A DNA stretch of 64,000 bases from Streptomyces fradiae ATCC 10745 = DSM 40063 (GTDB lineage: Bacteria > Actinomycetota > Actinomycetes > Streptomycetales > Streptomycetaceae): assembly GCF_008704425.1 (NCBI RefSeq), contig NZ_CP023696.1, forward strand, positions 558,001-622,000. Direction: 5' to 3'. A program made the translations under genes and the position numbers. How positions within the stretch are numbered: position 1 is the first letter of the stretch; each line of letters begins with the position of its first letter. Shown here in pieces: positions 25,614 to 33,308 of the stretch. Below the pieces are notes generated by a model, which was not told the DNA's origin, made no database searches, and saw only the letters and a list, made by a program, of their open reading frames with translations.

Positions 25614-27758
25614 TCAGAGGGGGGTGACACGGGCGGCGGAAACCGTGTCCCAGGCCGATCGGCCGTACGGCAGGGTGAGCAGGAGGACCAGCGGGGTGTC
25701 CTGGTACGGGCCGGGGAACGTGGCCCGGAAGACGTGGTCCGCGCGCTCCGCGACCAGGGCGAGATGGCCGTCGGGGCCGGGGAGGAACATCTCCACCCGC
25801 TCGGCGAGCGGGAACCGGTACTCGGCCGTCCAGGAGCCGGGGCCCCGGCGCACGGCCAGGCGTTCGCGCACGGTGGCCGCCAGGTCCTCGTCACCGAGGT
25901 GGTGGGCGAGCGCGGCGCAGTCATCGAAGCGGGCCCGGTCGTAGGCGTGCCGGAACGCCTCACGCAGCAGCGCGGCATCGTCGGGAGCCTCGCGCAGCAG
26001 GACGTCCGCCGCGCCCGTGGCGACGGCGGTCCGTACGAGAAGGTCGCGGTCGGCGGCCCGCGCGGTGTCGTCCAGCCGGTCGTACCAGCCGCGCGCGATC
26101 AGCAGGGGCACGGGTACGGACCGCGCGAGCTCCCCGTGCTCCACCAGCCGCAGGAAGGCCGCCTCCCGCAGCGCGCCGCTGCGCGCCCAGGTGAACCGGC
26201 GGGCGCGGGCACGGGCGTTGCCGGACAGCCGCCGGTACTCGGACCGGTCCCCGTGGAACAGGCTGATGGCCTCCTCGAGCCGGCGGACCAGGGCCGCGCG
26301 CAGCACCTCGTCGTCGGTGCGGAAGGAACGCGGCACCGCGAACCCGGTCGCCTCCGGCTCGCGCGGATCGAAGGACTGCCCGAAGTGACGGGTGACCTCC
26401 TGCCCGGTGGCGATCGGCACCGCCCCGCAGGCCATGGCCTCGCCCTGGGCGATGAGGAAGGTGTCCTGCTCGTACTTGCCCGGGAAGACGCAGAAGTCGG
26501 ACGCCGCCGCGTGCCGGAAGAGGGTGTCCTCGTCGACCATCCGCCAGTCGAGATGGATCCGCCCCGGGTGCCGCGCGGCGATCTCCGAGAAGAAGGCGTC
26601 CCCGCTCCCCTCGTGGGGCCGGGCCGCGGTACCGAGCGAGAAGCGCAGCAGGAAGTTGGCGGCGCCGCCCGCGGTCAGCACCTCGTCCACGGCGCGCATC
26701 AGCTCCAGCTGCCCCTTGTGCTCCACGGAGTAGCGGGCCGCGTGGTAGAAGGTCGGCAGGTCCGGGTCCAGGCCCAGGGAGGCGAGCACCGCCCGCCGGT
26801 CGACCGCGGCGGGGTCCCGGGCGAACCAGCTCTCCGACATCGCGCAGCCGCCGACGAAGAACTTGTGGGCGTTCTCCCGGATCACCCGGGAGACGGCCAG
26901 CCGCCGGAAGTACGCCTCGAAGGGCGTGCCGTCGAAGGTGGTGTACGTCTCGGCCTGGCCCTCCACCATGAAGTCGACGGCGTCGGCCTGGTCCACCGTC
27001 AGCGCGTACACGCACACATCACCGGGGCCGGCCCGACGGGACGCCCGGACCGACGCCAGGTGATCGCGCATGACCCGTCCGGGCAGGTCGTCCTCGGCGA
27101 GCGGCACGTCGGTGCAGCGGTCCAGGTCCGCCTCGGCCCCCAGCAGCCTCAGCACCGCTTCCACCTGCGGCCGGTACACCTTCAGGTCCACCGGCATGTT
27201 CGTCGCCACCGTGCTCACCACCGGGCACCCGGGATCGGCCCGCAGCGCGGCCGGGACCACGTAGTGATGGACCGGCTCATACGCCTGCACCACATCGGCG
27301 CCGGCCCCGAGGAAGGCCCTGACGAACCGGACGCCGTCGGCCTGGAAGGCCAAGGTCTTGAAGTACGACAGATCCGCTCCCTCGGCGGACTCGTCCGGAT
27401 AGAAGGTGTCGGGCAGCCGGTCGAGCAGATCGTTGGAGAGGAAGTACAGCTCGACCCCGTCCCGCTCCATCCGCAGGGCCGTGGTCCGCAGCGGCACGCC
27501 GGTCTCGGCCGGGAAGCCGGGCCAGACGGCGGGGTCCAGGCTCAGCGGGAGGACGTAGGAGTCGTGGTACTCCACGTCTGTGGCGCCGTGGACGGAACGC
27601 AGGTGGTCCGCGCGGCCGTGGGCGGGGGTGACGACGGACACCCGGTGACCGCGCGCGGCCAGCTCCCGGGCGGAGTGCCAGACGAGTGACGAGGTGCCGC
27701 TGCGCATCAGTGCGGCGTCGAACGCGCCCGCCTCGAAGGCCAAGTTCACCACGTGCAT
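25614..27758 (-). CDS. Large GT-B glycosyltransferase, starch-synthase-like
   Basis: A 714-residue protein. The N-terminus MHVVNLAFEAGAFDAALMRSG followed by HSARELAARGHRVSVVTP is a GT-B/GT5-like donor domain start. FPGKYEQDTFLIAQGEAMACGAVPIATG holds the paired Glu motif of GT4/GT5 enzymes. About 170-200 residues beyond the usual end (from about 530) are unassigned and end in a beta-rich segment. The Lys-Xaa-Gly-Gly motif is not kept (MRSGTSS). It is cotranscribed with malQ. AcbS-like proteins of acarbose pathways are the nearest remembered parallel. Donor and acceptor unknown. Confidence 0.8.
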   Translation of the reverse strand: MHVVNLAFEAGAFDAALMRSGTSSLVWHSARELAARGHRVSVVTPAHGRADHLRSVHGATDVEYHDSYVLPLSLDPAVWPGFPAETGVPLRTTALRMERDGVELYFLSNDLLDRLPDTFYPDESAEGADLSYFKTLAFQADGVRFVRAFLGAGADVVQAYEPVHHYVVPAALRADPGCPVVSTVATNMPVDLKVYRPQVEAVLRLLGAEADLDRCTDVPLAEDDLPGRVMRDHLASVRASRRAGPGDVCVYALTVDQADAVDFMVEGQAETYTTFDGTPFEAYFRRLAVSRVIRENAHKFFVGGCAMSESWFARDPAAVDRRAVLASLGLDPDLPTFYHAARYSVEHKGQLELMRAVDEVLTAGGAANFLLRFSLGTAARPHEGSGDAFFSEIAARHPGRIHLDWRMVDEDTLFRHAAASDFCVFPGKYEQDTFLIAQGEAMACGAVPIATGQEVTRHFGQSFDPREPEATGFAVPRSFRTDDEVLRAALVRRLEEAISLFHGDRSEYRRLSGNARARARRFTWARSGALREAAFLRLVEHGELARSVPVPLLIARGWYDRLDDTARAADRDLLVRTAVATGAADVLLREAPDDAALLREAFRHAYDRARFDDCAALAHHLGDEDLAATVRERLAVRRGPGSWTAEYRFPLAERVEMFLPGPDGHLALVAERADHVFRATFPGPYQDTPLVLLLTLPYGRSAWDTVSAARVTPL

Positions 27759-27824
27759 GCCCAGCTCACCTCATGACTCGCGCATCACCGGCCTCCCAGT
27801 CTGGGCCCGCGACCGGGCCGCCCA

Positions 27825-27850
27825 GCAGACCTCTTTGAGGTATGCCTGAC
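27825..27850. promoter_or_regulatory. Shared cluster element upstream of the GT-malQ operon
   Basis: AGACCTC directly followed by TTTGAGGTATGCCTG; it contains the perfect inverted repeat ACCTC-TTT-GAGGT. It repeats almost all of the element at 14335-14359 and the core of the one at 21732-21742. It lies 67-92 bases upstream of the glycosyltransferase ATG, a position fit for an operator. The remainder of the 27759-27966 gap shows no other signal. Confidence 0.5.
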
Positions 27851-27966
27851 CAGTCGGCTCCCCCGGACGGCCCGACGGGGTGGGCGCGCCTCGGCGGCCG
27901 GCGGCGCGCCGGCGAGTCGCGACGGCGCGGCCAAAGACCACTCCTGCGGTGAGGGCGGAGGCAGCC

Positions 27967-28389
27967 CTACCCGAGGAACGACAACCGCACCCGGCGGTCC
28001 GGGTTGTCCTTGTTGGTGTCGACCAGGCAGACCGACTGCCAGGTGCCCAGGGCGAGGCGGCCGGCGATGACGGGGAGGGTGGCGTGCGGCGGGACCAGGG
28101 CGGGCAGGACGTGGTCGCGACCGTGGCCGGGGGAGCCGTGGCGGTGCTGCCAGCGGTCGTCGGCGGGGAGCAGGGTGTGCAGGGCCGCCAGCAGGTCGTC
28201 GTCGCTGCCGGAGCCGGTCTCGATGACGGCGATCCCGGCGGTGGCGTGCGGGGTGAAGACGTTCAGCAGGCCGTCGCGGCCGGCTGCGGCCTCGTCGAGG
28301 AAGGCCGCGCACGCGTCGGTGAGGTCGTGGACGGTCTCCCGGCGCCCGGTGGTGACGGCCAGCGTGCGGGTGGTGAATGCGTCGCTCAT
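27967..28389 (-). CDS. YjbQ/UPF0047 family protein
   Basis: A 140-residue protein with the family core: LLNVFTPHATAGIAVIETGSGSDDDLLAAL, then a Trp-rich HRHGSPGHGRDHVLPAL and GTWQSVCLVDTNKDN. The conserved His residues form a pocket in known structures, and E. coli YjbQ has weak thiamine-phosphate-synthase-like activity; the cell role is unsettled. GGAGGG abuts the ATG with almost no spacer, so initiation may be weak. It is outside the biosynthetic cluster. Confidence 0.9.
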   Translation of the reverse strand: MSDAFTTRTLAVTTGRRETVHDLTDACAAFLDEAAAGRDGLLNVFTPHATAGIAVIETGSGSDDDLLAALHTLLPADDRWQHRHGSPGHGRDHVLPALVPPHATLPVIAGRLALGTWQSVCLVDTNKDNPDRRVRLSFLG

Positions 28390-28452
28390 CCCTCCATGGT
28401 GCCCGCTCGGCGGGGCGGGAAGATCCCCCGCCGCGTGGCCGTTGGGGGAAGC

Positions 28453-29577
28453 GTGGAGGACATCGACGTGGTCGTCGTGGGCGCCGGGCAGGCCGGGCTG
28501 TCCGCCGCGTACCACCTGCGGCGCACCGGACACCTGCCCGAGCGGGACTTCGTCGTGCTGGACCACGCGCCGGAGCCGGGCGGTGCCTGGCAGTTCCGCT
28601 GGCCGTCGCTGACGTACGGCCGGGTGCACGGGATGCACGCGCTGCCGGGCATGGAGCTGACCGGTGCGGACGCGGGCAGGCCCTCGTCCGAGGTGATCGG
28701 CGGCTACTTCGCGCGCTACGAGGCGGCGTTCGACCTGCGGGTGCACCGGCCCGTCGACGTGGCGGCGGTGCGGGAGGGGGACGGCGGGCGGCTGCGGGTC
28801 GAGACGTCCGAGGGCGTCTACGCGGCGCGGGCGCTGATCAACGCGACCGGCACCTGGGACCGGCCGTTCTGGCCCCGTTATCCGGGGCAGGGCGCCTTCC
28901 GCGGGAGGCAGCTGCACACGGCGGACTATCCGGGGCCCGAGGCGTTCGCGGGGCTGCGGGTGGTCGTGGTCGGCGGCGGGGCGTCCGGTACGCAGCACCT
29001 GATGGAGATCGCCGACGTGGCGGCGGAGACGGTGTGGGTGACCCGGCGCGCGCCGGTGTTCCGCGAGGGGCCGTTCGGCGAGGCCGAGGGGCGGGCGGCG
29101 GTCGCCGCCGTGGAGGAGCGCGTGCGGCGGGGGCTGCCGCCGCGCAGTGTGGTGAGCGTGACCGGGCTTCCGCTGAACGACGCGGTCCGGGACGCGTCGG
29201 CGCGCGGCGTCCTGGACCGGCGGCCGATGTTCGACCGGATCACCCCGACGGGGGTCGCCTGGGACGCCGGGCCCGGCGGCGGGGCGCGGTCCGTGGACGC
29301 GGACGTGATCCTGTGGGCGACCGGGTTCCGGGCGGCGGTCGGGCATCTGGCACCGCTGCGGCTGCGTGAGCCGGGCGGCGGCATCCGGGTGGACGGCACC
29401 CGCGCCGTGCGGGACGAGCGGGTGCACCTGGTCGGGTACGGGCCGTCGGCGTCGACGATCGGCGCCAACCGGGCCGGGCGCGCCGCCGTGCGCGAGGTGC
29501 GGCGGCTGCTGGAACGGGAACGGGCGGCCGGGGCCGCGGGGACGGCCGGGGCGGCGAGGGTGTCCGCGGCCGGCTGA
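28453..29577 (+). CDS. Flavin-dependent monooxygenase/oxidoreductase (YUCCA/FMO-like)
   Basis: A 374-residue two-dinucleotide-binding protein. It has the FAD motif VVVGAGQAGLSAAYHL (near residues 7-22) and a second glycine motif VVVVGGGASGTQHL for NADPH. ATGF in LWATGFRAAV is the usual FMO-type late motif. GTG 28453 is preceded by GGGGGAA. It diverges from yjbQ by 63 bases. Candidate substrates cannot be named. An Ala/Gly-rich tail ends the protein. Confidence 0.85.
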   Translation: MEDIDVVVVGAGQAGLSAAYHLRRTGHLPERDFVVLDHAPEPGGAWQFRWPSLTYGRVHGMHALPGMELTGADAGRPSSEVIGGYFARYEAAFDLRVHRPVDVAAVREGDGGRLRVETSEGVYAARALINATGTWDRPFWPRYPGQGAFRGRQLHTADYPGPEAFAGLRVVVVGGGASGTQHLMEIADVAAETVWVTRRAPVFREGPFGEAEGRAAVAAVEERVRRGLPPRSVVSVTGLPLNDAVRDASARGVLDRRPMFDRITPTGVAWDAGPGGGARSVDADVILWATGFRAAVGHLAPLRLREPGGGIRVDGTRAVRDERVHLVGYGPSASTIGANRAGRAAVREVRRLLERERAAGAAGTAGAARVSAAG

Positions 29578-29589
29578 GCCGCCGGGTGC

Positions 29590-30459
29590 TCAGGACGCGG
29601 CCGTGCGGCGGTTGTGGTTGAACTCCTCGACGTTGGCCAGGTGCTCGTCGTAGTCGGCGGTGAAGCGGGTGTCGCCCGGGGCGACGGTGACGAAGTACAG
29701 CCAGTCGCCCGGCGGCGGGTCGATCGCGGCGTGGACGGCCTGCTCGCCCGGGTTGCCGATCGGGGTCGGCGGAAGCCCGGCCACCGTGTACGTGTTGTAC
29801 GGGCTCTCGATGCGGGTGTCGGCGTGCGAGGTGTCGAGCGTGGAGCGGTCCAGGGCGTAGTTGAGCGTGGAGTCCATCTGGAGGGGCATGCCGCGGGCCA
29901 GCCGGTTGCGGATGACCCGGGCGACCTTGCCCATGTCCTCCGCGGTGTCGGCCTCGGCCTGCACGACGCTGGCGATGGTGACCGTCTCGTAGAGGCTGAG
30001 GCTGCCGCGCTGCGCGCCGTGGGTGACCTTGCCCGTCCCGAACCGCTCCCCCGCCGTCGTGACCATGTAGCGCAGCAGTCCGCGCGGGGTGGTCGTCCGG
30101 TCGATCGGGTAGGTCGCCGGGAACAGGAAGCCCTCCGGATTGCCCTGGGCGGCGGACGGCAGGGCGAGCGGGGCGGTCTCCGCCTCCGCGCGGGTGGTGC
30201 CGGGCGGCACGCCGAGCGCCTTGTCCACGGCCTCGTAGACCTGGCCGGCCCGCCAGCCCTCGGGGATGAGCAGCGTCCGGGTGCTCTGCGGGGGCCGGCG
30301 CGGGGCGGGGGGCTCCCCCAGGAGCAGGAGCGGTACGAGGGTCCCGGCCCCGGCGAGGACGAGGACGCCGGCGATCAGGGTGACCCGCCCGCGGCGGGTC
30401 AGCCGGGGCCTTCGGGTGCGGCGGGAGCGGCGGGACGGCTGCGCGGAGTCGTACCTCAT
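29590..30459 (-). CDS. MltG-like endolytic murein transglycosylase
   Basis: A 289-residue membrane protein with one N-terminal transmembrane segment (residues 26-47) and a YceG/MltG domain outside the membrane. Catalytic Glu169 lies in TIASVVQAEA, followed by RVIRNRLARGMPLQMDSTLNYAL and the end motif SPYNTYTVAGLPPTPIGNPG. MltG cuts nascent peptidoglycan strands. It is shorter than the MltG encoded near aroE in most bacteria and is probably a second copy. Confidence 0.9.
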   Translation of the reverse strand: MRYDSAQPSRRSRRTRRPRLTRRGRVTLIAGVLVLAGAGTLVPLLLLGEPPAPRRPPQSTRTLLIPEGWRAGQVYEAVDKALGVPPGTTRAEAETAPLALPSAAQGNPEGFLFPATYPIDRTTTPRGLLRYMVTTAGERFGTGKVTHGAQRGSLSLYETVTIASVVQAEADTAEDMGKVARVIRNRLARGMPLQMDSTLNYALDRSTLDTSHADTRIESPYNTYTVAGLPPTPIGNPGEQAVHAAIDPPPGDWLYFVTVAPGDTRFTADYDEHLANVEEFNHNRRTAAS

Positions 30460-30490
30460 GCGGGCACGCTAACCCGCGGATCGCCGGAAA

Positions 30491-30505
30491 GTCTGCATAT
30501 CAGAC
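30491..30505. promoter_or_regulatory. Palindromic operator candidate upstream of the MltG-like gene
   Basis: GTCTGCATATCAGAC is an inverted repeat of five bases around CATAT. It lies 32 bases upstream of the minus-strand MltG-like start and just before the 18-base stem at 30505-30582. It could control either direction. Confidence 0.35.
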
Positions 30506-30582
30506 ATGTCGTCCCGTATGACCGAACAAGCGAACGCTAGATCGGATGTTCGCCGAAACGTGTGGTCGTACGGGATGACGTG
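30505..30582 (+). ncRNA. Predicted structured RNA or leader hairpin (18-bp stem with G-U pairs)
   Basis: CATGTCGTCCCGTATGAC (30505-30522) is the partner of GTCGTACGGGATGACGTG (30565-30582). Fifteen of 18 positions are Watson-Crick and the other three become G-U pairs in plus-strand RNA, but A-C mismatches if the minus strand is transcribed. The 42-base loop contains a second stem, GCGAAC (30530-30535) with GTTCGC (30548-30553). It lies about 105 bases upstream of a 19-residue ORF. Whether it is transcribed is unknown. Confidence 0.4.
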
Positions 30583-30687
30583 GCCCCAGCACCCCGCGGC
30601 GCGCGATGCTTACGGTGCGCAAGCGACGGGCTGCAGACCGCGACTGCGCAGTCCCACAGATGCACGACGCACAAGGAGAATCCCTTC

Positions 30688-30747
30688 ATGGACCTCATCA
30701 CCAACCTGCTCGCCGGTGTCCTCCACTTCGTGGGCTGGCTGGTCTGA
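30688..30747 (+). CDS. 19-residue hydrophobic peptide
   Basis: ATG 30688 is preceded by AGGAGA at 8 bases and encodes MDLITNLLAGVLHFVGWLV. The peptide is one short hydrophobic helix with a single acidic residue, the size and character of small membrane-active peptides (type I toxin-like or signalling). Very short ORFs of this kind have been noticed in Streptomyces. It lies opposite the last codons of the convergent ABC exporter gene. The good ribosome site and structured upstream region favour a real gene, but proof is lacking. Confidence 0.5.
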   Translation: MDLITNLLAGVLHFVGWLV

Positions 30748-32641
30748 CGCTCGCTCCATCCGGCGCCGCCGCTCCCCCGTCCCACGGGAGCGGCGGCGCT
30801 TCCGCGTCCGGCCCCGCGCCCTCCGCCGCGCCGCCGGTCGCGTCCGTGCGCACGTCGCCGTGGACGAGGGCCGCGTACCGGCCCCCCTGGGCGAGCAGGT
30901 CGGCGTGGGAGCCGCGCTCCACGATGCGGCCGGACTCCAGGACGACGATCTGGTCCGCGTCGCGGATCGTGGACAGCCGGTGGGCGATGGTGATGGTCGT
31001 CCGGCCGGCGGACAGGTCGTCTATGGCCTGCTGCACGGCGTGCTCCGTGCGGGTGTCCAGGGCGCTGGTGGCCTCGTCGAGGATGAGCACGGGCGGGTCG
31101 CGCAGGATGGTCCGGGCGATGGCCAGGCGCTGCTTCTCGCCCCCGGAGAAGCGGTAGCCGCGCTCGCCGACCAGGGTGTCGTACCCGTCGGGCAGCGAGG
31201 CGATGTGGTCGTGGATCTGGGCGGCCTTCGCGGCGGCCTCGATCTCGGCGTCGGTCGCGTCGGGGCGGGCGAAGCGCAGGTTGTCGGCGACCGAGGCGTG
31301 GAACAGGTACGTCTCCTGGGAGACGACGCCCACCGCGCGGGCGAGGCTGTCGAAGTCGAGGTCCCGCACGTCGACCCCGTCGAGGGTGACGCGGCCGCTC
31401 GTCACGTCGTAGAGGCGGGGCACCAGGTAGCTGAGCGTGGACTTGCCGGAGCCGGTGGCGCCGACGACGGCGAGGCGGCTGCCCGCCGGGACGGCGATGT
31501 CGATGCCCTCCAGCGCGGGGCGGGCCGTGTCGTCCCTGTCGTAGTGGAACCCGACCCCCTCGAAGCGGACCTCGCCGCGGGCCTTCTCCAGCCGGACGGG
31601 CCGCTCGGGCTCCGTGATGTCGACGGGCAGGTCGAGGTACTCGAAGATCCGCTGGAAGAGGGCGAGGGACGTCTGGATCTGCACGCCCGTGGAGAGCAGG
31701 CTGACGGCGGGCCGGAAGAGGCCCTGCTGCAGGGAGACGAAGGCGACGAGCGTGCCGAGGGAGATGTCCGGCCCGCCCGCCCGGAGCGCGAGGCCGGCCG
31801 TCCAGTAGAGCAGCGCGGGCATGGCGGCCATGACGATGGTGACGGACGCCATCCGCCAGCGGCCGGCCATGGAGGCGCGGACCTCCAGGTCGACCAGGCG
31901 CTCGGACTCGGCGGCGAAGGACCTGGTCAGCGAGTCGGCGCGGCCCATCGTGCGCCCCAGCAGGATCCCGCTGACGGAGAGGGACTCGGTGACCGTCGCC
32001 GCCATGGCGGCCATCTGCTTCTGCCGCTGGGTGGTGATCGCCTTGCGCTCCCTGCCGACCCGCCGGCTGATCCACACGAAGACGGGCAGCAGCAGGAGCG
32101 ACACGATCGTGAGCCGCCAGTCGAGCGCGAGCATCGCGACGACCGTGGCGACGACGGCCGTCACGTTCGACACGAGGGACGTGGCCGTCGAGGTGACCGT
32201 GGCCTGCATGCCGCCGATGTCGTTGGCGATGCGCGACTGGACCTCGCCCGTGCGCGTCCGGGTGAAGAAGGCCAGCGGCATCCGCTGGAGCCGGCCGTAG
32301 ACGGCCGTGCGCAGGTCGTGCATGACGCGCTGCCCGACCGTGGTGGAGATCAGCGTCTGCAGGACGCCGAAGACGCTGGTCACCACCGCGGTGAGGATCA
32401 TGCCGAGCGCGAGCAGGCTGAGCAGGCCCGTGCGGCCCTGCGGGATGGCCGTGTCCAGGATCTCGCGCAGCAGGAACGGGGAGGCGACCCCGACCAGGGA
32501 CGAGGCGCACACCAGCAACCCGACGAAGGCGAGCCGGCCGCGGTAGGGACGGAAGAGGCGCAGGATGCGCCGGACCTGCGCGGGCGGCTGGTCCAGGTCG
32601 GGGGGTGGCGGGGTCCAGGTGGACTCGGCGTGGATACGCAT
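30698..32641 (-). CDS. ABC exporter, fused membrane and ATPase domains (multidrug type)
   Basis: A 647-residue half-transporter with six membrane helices in the first about 320 residues. The nucleotide-binding domain is complete: VVGATGSGKST (Walker A), RFSGGEKQRLAIARTILRDPPVLILDEATSALD (signature and Walker B), and TITIAHRLSTI (H-loop). A homodimer is likely because no partner gene is adjacent. AAGGAG precedes the ATG at 32641. The divergent MarR regulator suggests drug- or metabolite-controlled expression. About 50 Ala/Gly/Pro-rich residues at the C-terminus look disordered and overlap the small antisense ORF. Confidence 0.93.
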   Translation of the reverse strand: MRIHAESTWTPPPPDLDQPPAQVRRILRLFRPYRGRLAFVGLLVCASSLVGVASPFLLREILDTAIPQGRTGLLSLLALGMILTAVVTSVFGVLQTLISTTVGQRVMHDLRTAVYGRLQRMPLAFFTRTRTGEVQSRIANDIGGMQATVTSTATSLVSNVTAVVATVVAMLALDWRLTIVSLLLLPVFVWISRRVGRERKAITTQRQKQMAAMAATVTESLSVSGILLGRTMGRADSLTRSFAAESERLVDLEVRASMAGRWRMASVTIVMAAMPALLYWTAGLALRAGGPDISLGTLVAFVSLQQGLFRPAVSLLSTGVQIQTSLALFQRIFEYLDLPVDITEPERPVRLEKARGEVRFEGVGFHYDRDDTARPALEGIDIAVPAGSRLAVVGATGSGKSTLSYLVPRLYDVTSGRVTLDGVDVRDLDFDSLARAVGVVSQETYLFHASVADNLRFARPDATDAEIEAAAKAAQIHDHIASLPDGYDTLVGERGYRFSGGEKQRLAIARTILRDPPVLILDEATSALDTRTEHAVQQAIDDLSAGRTTITIAHRLSTIRDADQIVVLESGRIVERGSHADLLAQGGRYAALVHGDVRTDATGGAAEGAGPDAEAPPLPWDGGAAAPDGASVRPASPRSGGHRRAGW

Positions 32642-32818
32642 GGGCTCCTTCCGGCCGGTCGGTCGCGTGCCCCGCGGGGCGCGCGGCACGCCCCCTCCGG
32701 GGCCTGCGGGACTTCGGGGTCCTCGGCGGCTTCGGACACCTCCGGGACCCTCGGGGACAGAGCATAGCTCACTGTTACCTATACTCACCATGAGCGTGGT
32801 CCTGATACGCTCCCGAGT
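32642..32818. promoter_or_regulatory. Divergent promoter of ABC exporter and MarR regulator
   Basis: The part nearest marR is AT-richer. TTACCTATACTCACCATGAG at 32775-32794 includes the small palindrome CTCACCATGAG, a candidate MarR operator. TATACT (32781-32786) could serve as a -10 for marR. The side nearer the exporter is GC-rich with no clear signal. Confidence 0.4.
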
Positions 32819-33268
32819 ATGAACGCACCCGACGTCGACGGCCTGCTCGCCGAACAGCTGCTGCGGCTCACCCGCCGGCTGCACCGCAGCCAGAAGCGGC
32901 AGCTGGAGGCCGCGGACGTCGCCATCACGCCCGCGCAGTCACGCCTGCTGCGCACGGTCGCGCACTACGAGAGCCCGCCCCGGATGGCGGACCTCGCCGA
33001 GCGGCTGGAGGTGGTCCCCCGCGCGGTGACCAGCCTGGTGGACGGGCTGGAGGCGAGCGGCCGGGTACGCCGCGCGCCCGATCCGGCCAACCGGCGCGTC
33101 GTCCGGATCGAGCTCACCGACGAGGGCCGCGCCACGCTGAAGCGGCTCAGGAGCGCGCGCCGGGCCGCCGCAGAGGACATCCTGGCCCCGTTGACCGCCG
33201 AGCAGCGGGAGGTGCTCGGCGGACTGCTGTCCGCTCTGGTCGACGGAGTGCCGGAGCGGCCCGCTTGA
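32819..33268 (+). CDS. MarR-family regulator
   Basis: A 149-residue winged-helix protein: ITPAQSRLLRTVAHYESPPRMADLAERLEVVPRAVTSLVDGLEASGRVRR is the recognition region and wing, with DPANRRVVRIELTDEGR following. It diverges from the ABC exporter and most likely represses it and itself until a ligand binds. The leader is short (the putative -10 is about 33 bases away). Confidence 0.92.
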   Translation: MNAPDVDGLLAEQLLRLTRRLHRSQKRQLEAADVAITPAQSRLLRTVAHYESPPRMADLAERLEVVPRAVTSLVDGLEASGRVRRAPDPANRRVVRIELTDEGRATLKRLRSARRAAAEDILAPLTAEQREVLGGLLSALVDGVPERPA

Positions 33269-33308
33269 GCCGCCGTGCGCCCTGCGTGCACCGTCGAGGG
33301 GACGTGAC

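Noticed and set aside
3683..27758. Assignment of the cluster as butirosin/neomycin-type aminoglycoside
   Set aside because: BtrI/J/K/H-like genes are present, but there is no 2-deoxy-scyllo-inosose synthase, no inosose aminotransferase and no neamine-type glycosylation genes.
3683..27758. Assignment of the cluster as acarbose-like
   Set aside because: RmlA/RmlB, MalQ and starch-synthase-like enzymes fit, but there is no 2-epi-5-epi-valiolone synthase or cyclitol kinase, and the amino sugar is made by a 3-amination route.
3683..27758. Lincomycin-like octose pathway
   Set aside because: GmhA/HddA/GmhB homologues are also used there, but no LmbR-like transaldolase, propylproline or ergothioneine/mycothiol genes are present.
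30460..30687. A plus-strand start at 30506 or 30562 leading into the small ORF region
   Set aside because: These longer frames lack a ribosome site; only the ATG at 30688 has AGGAGA at suitable distance.
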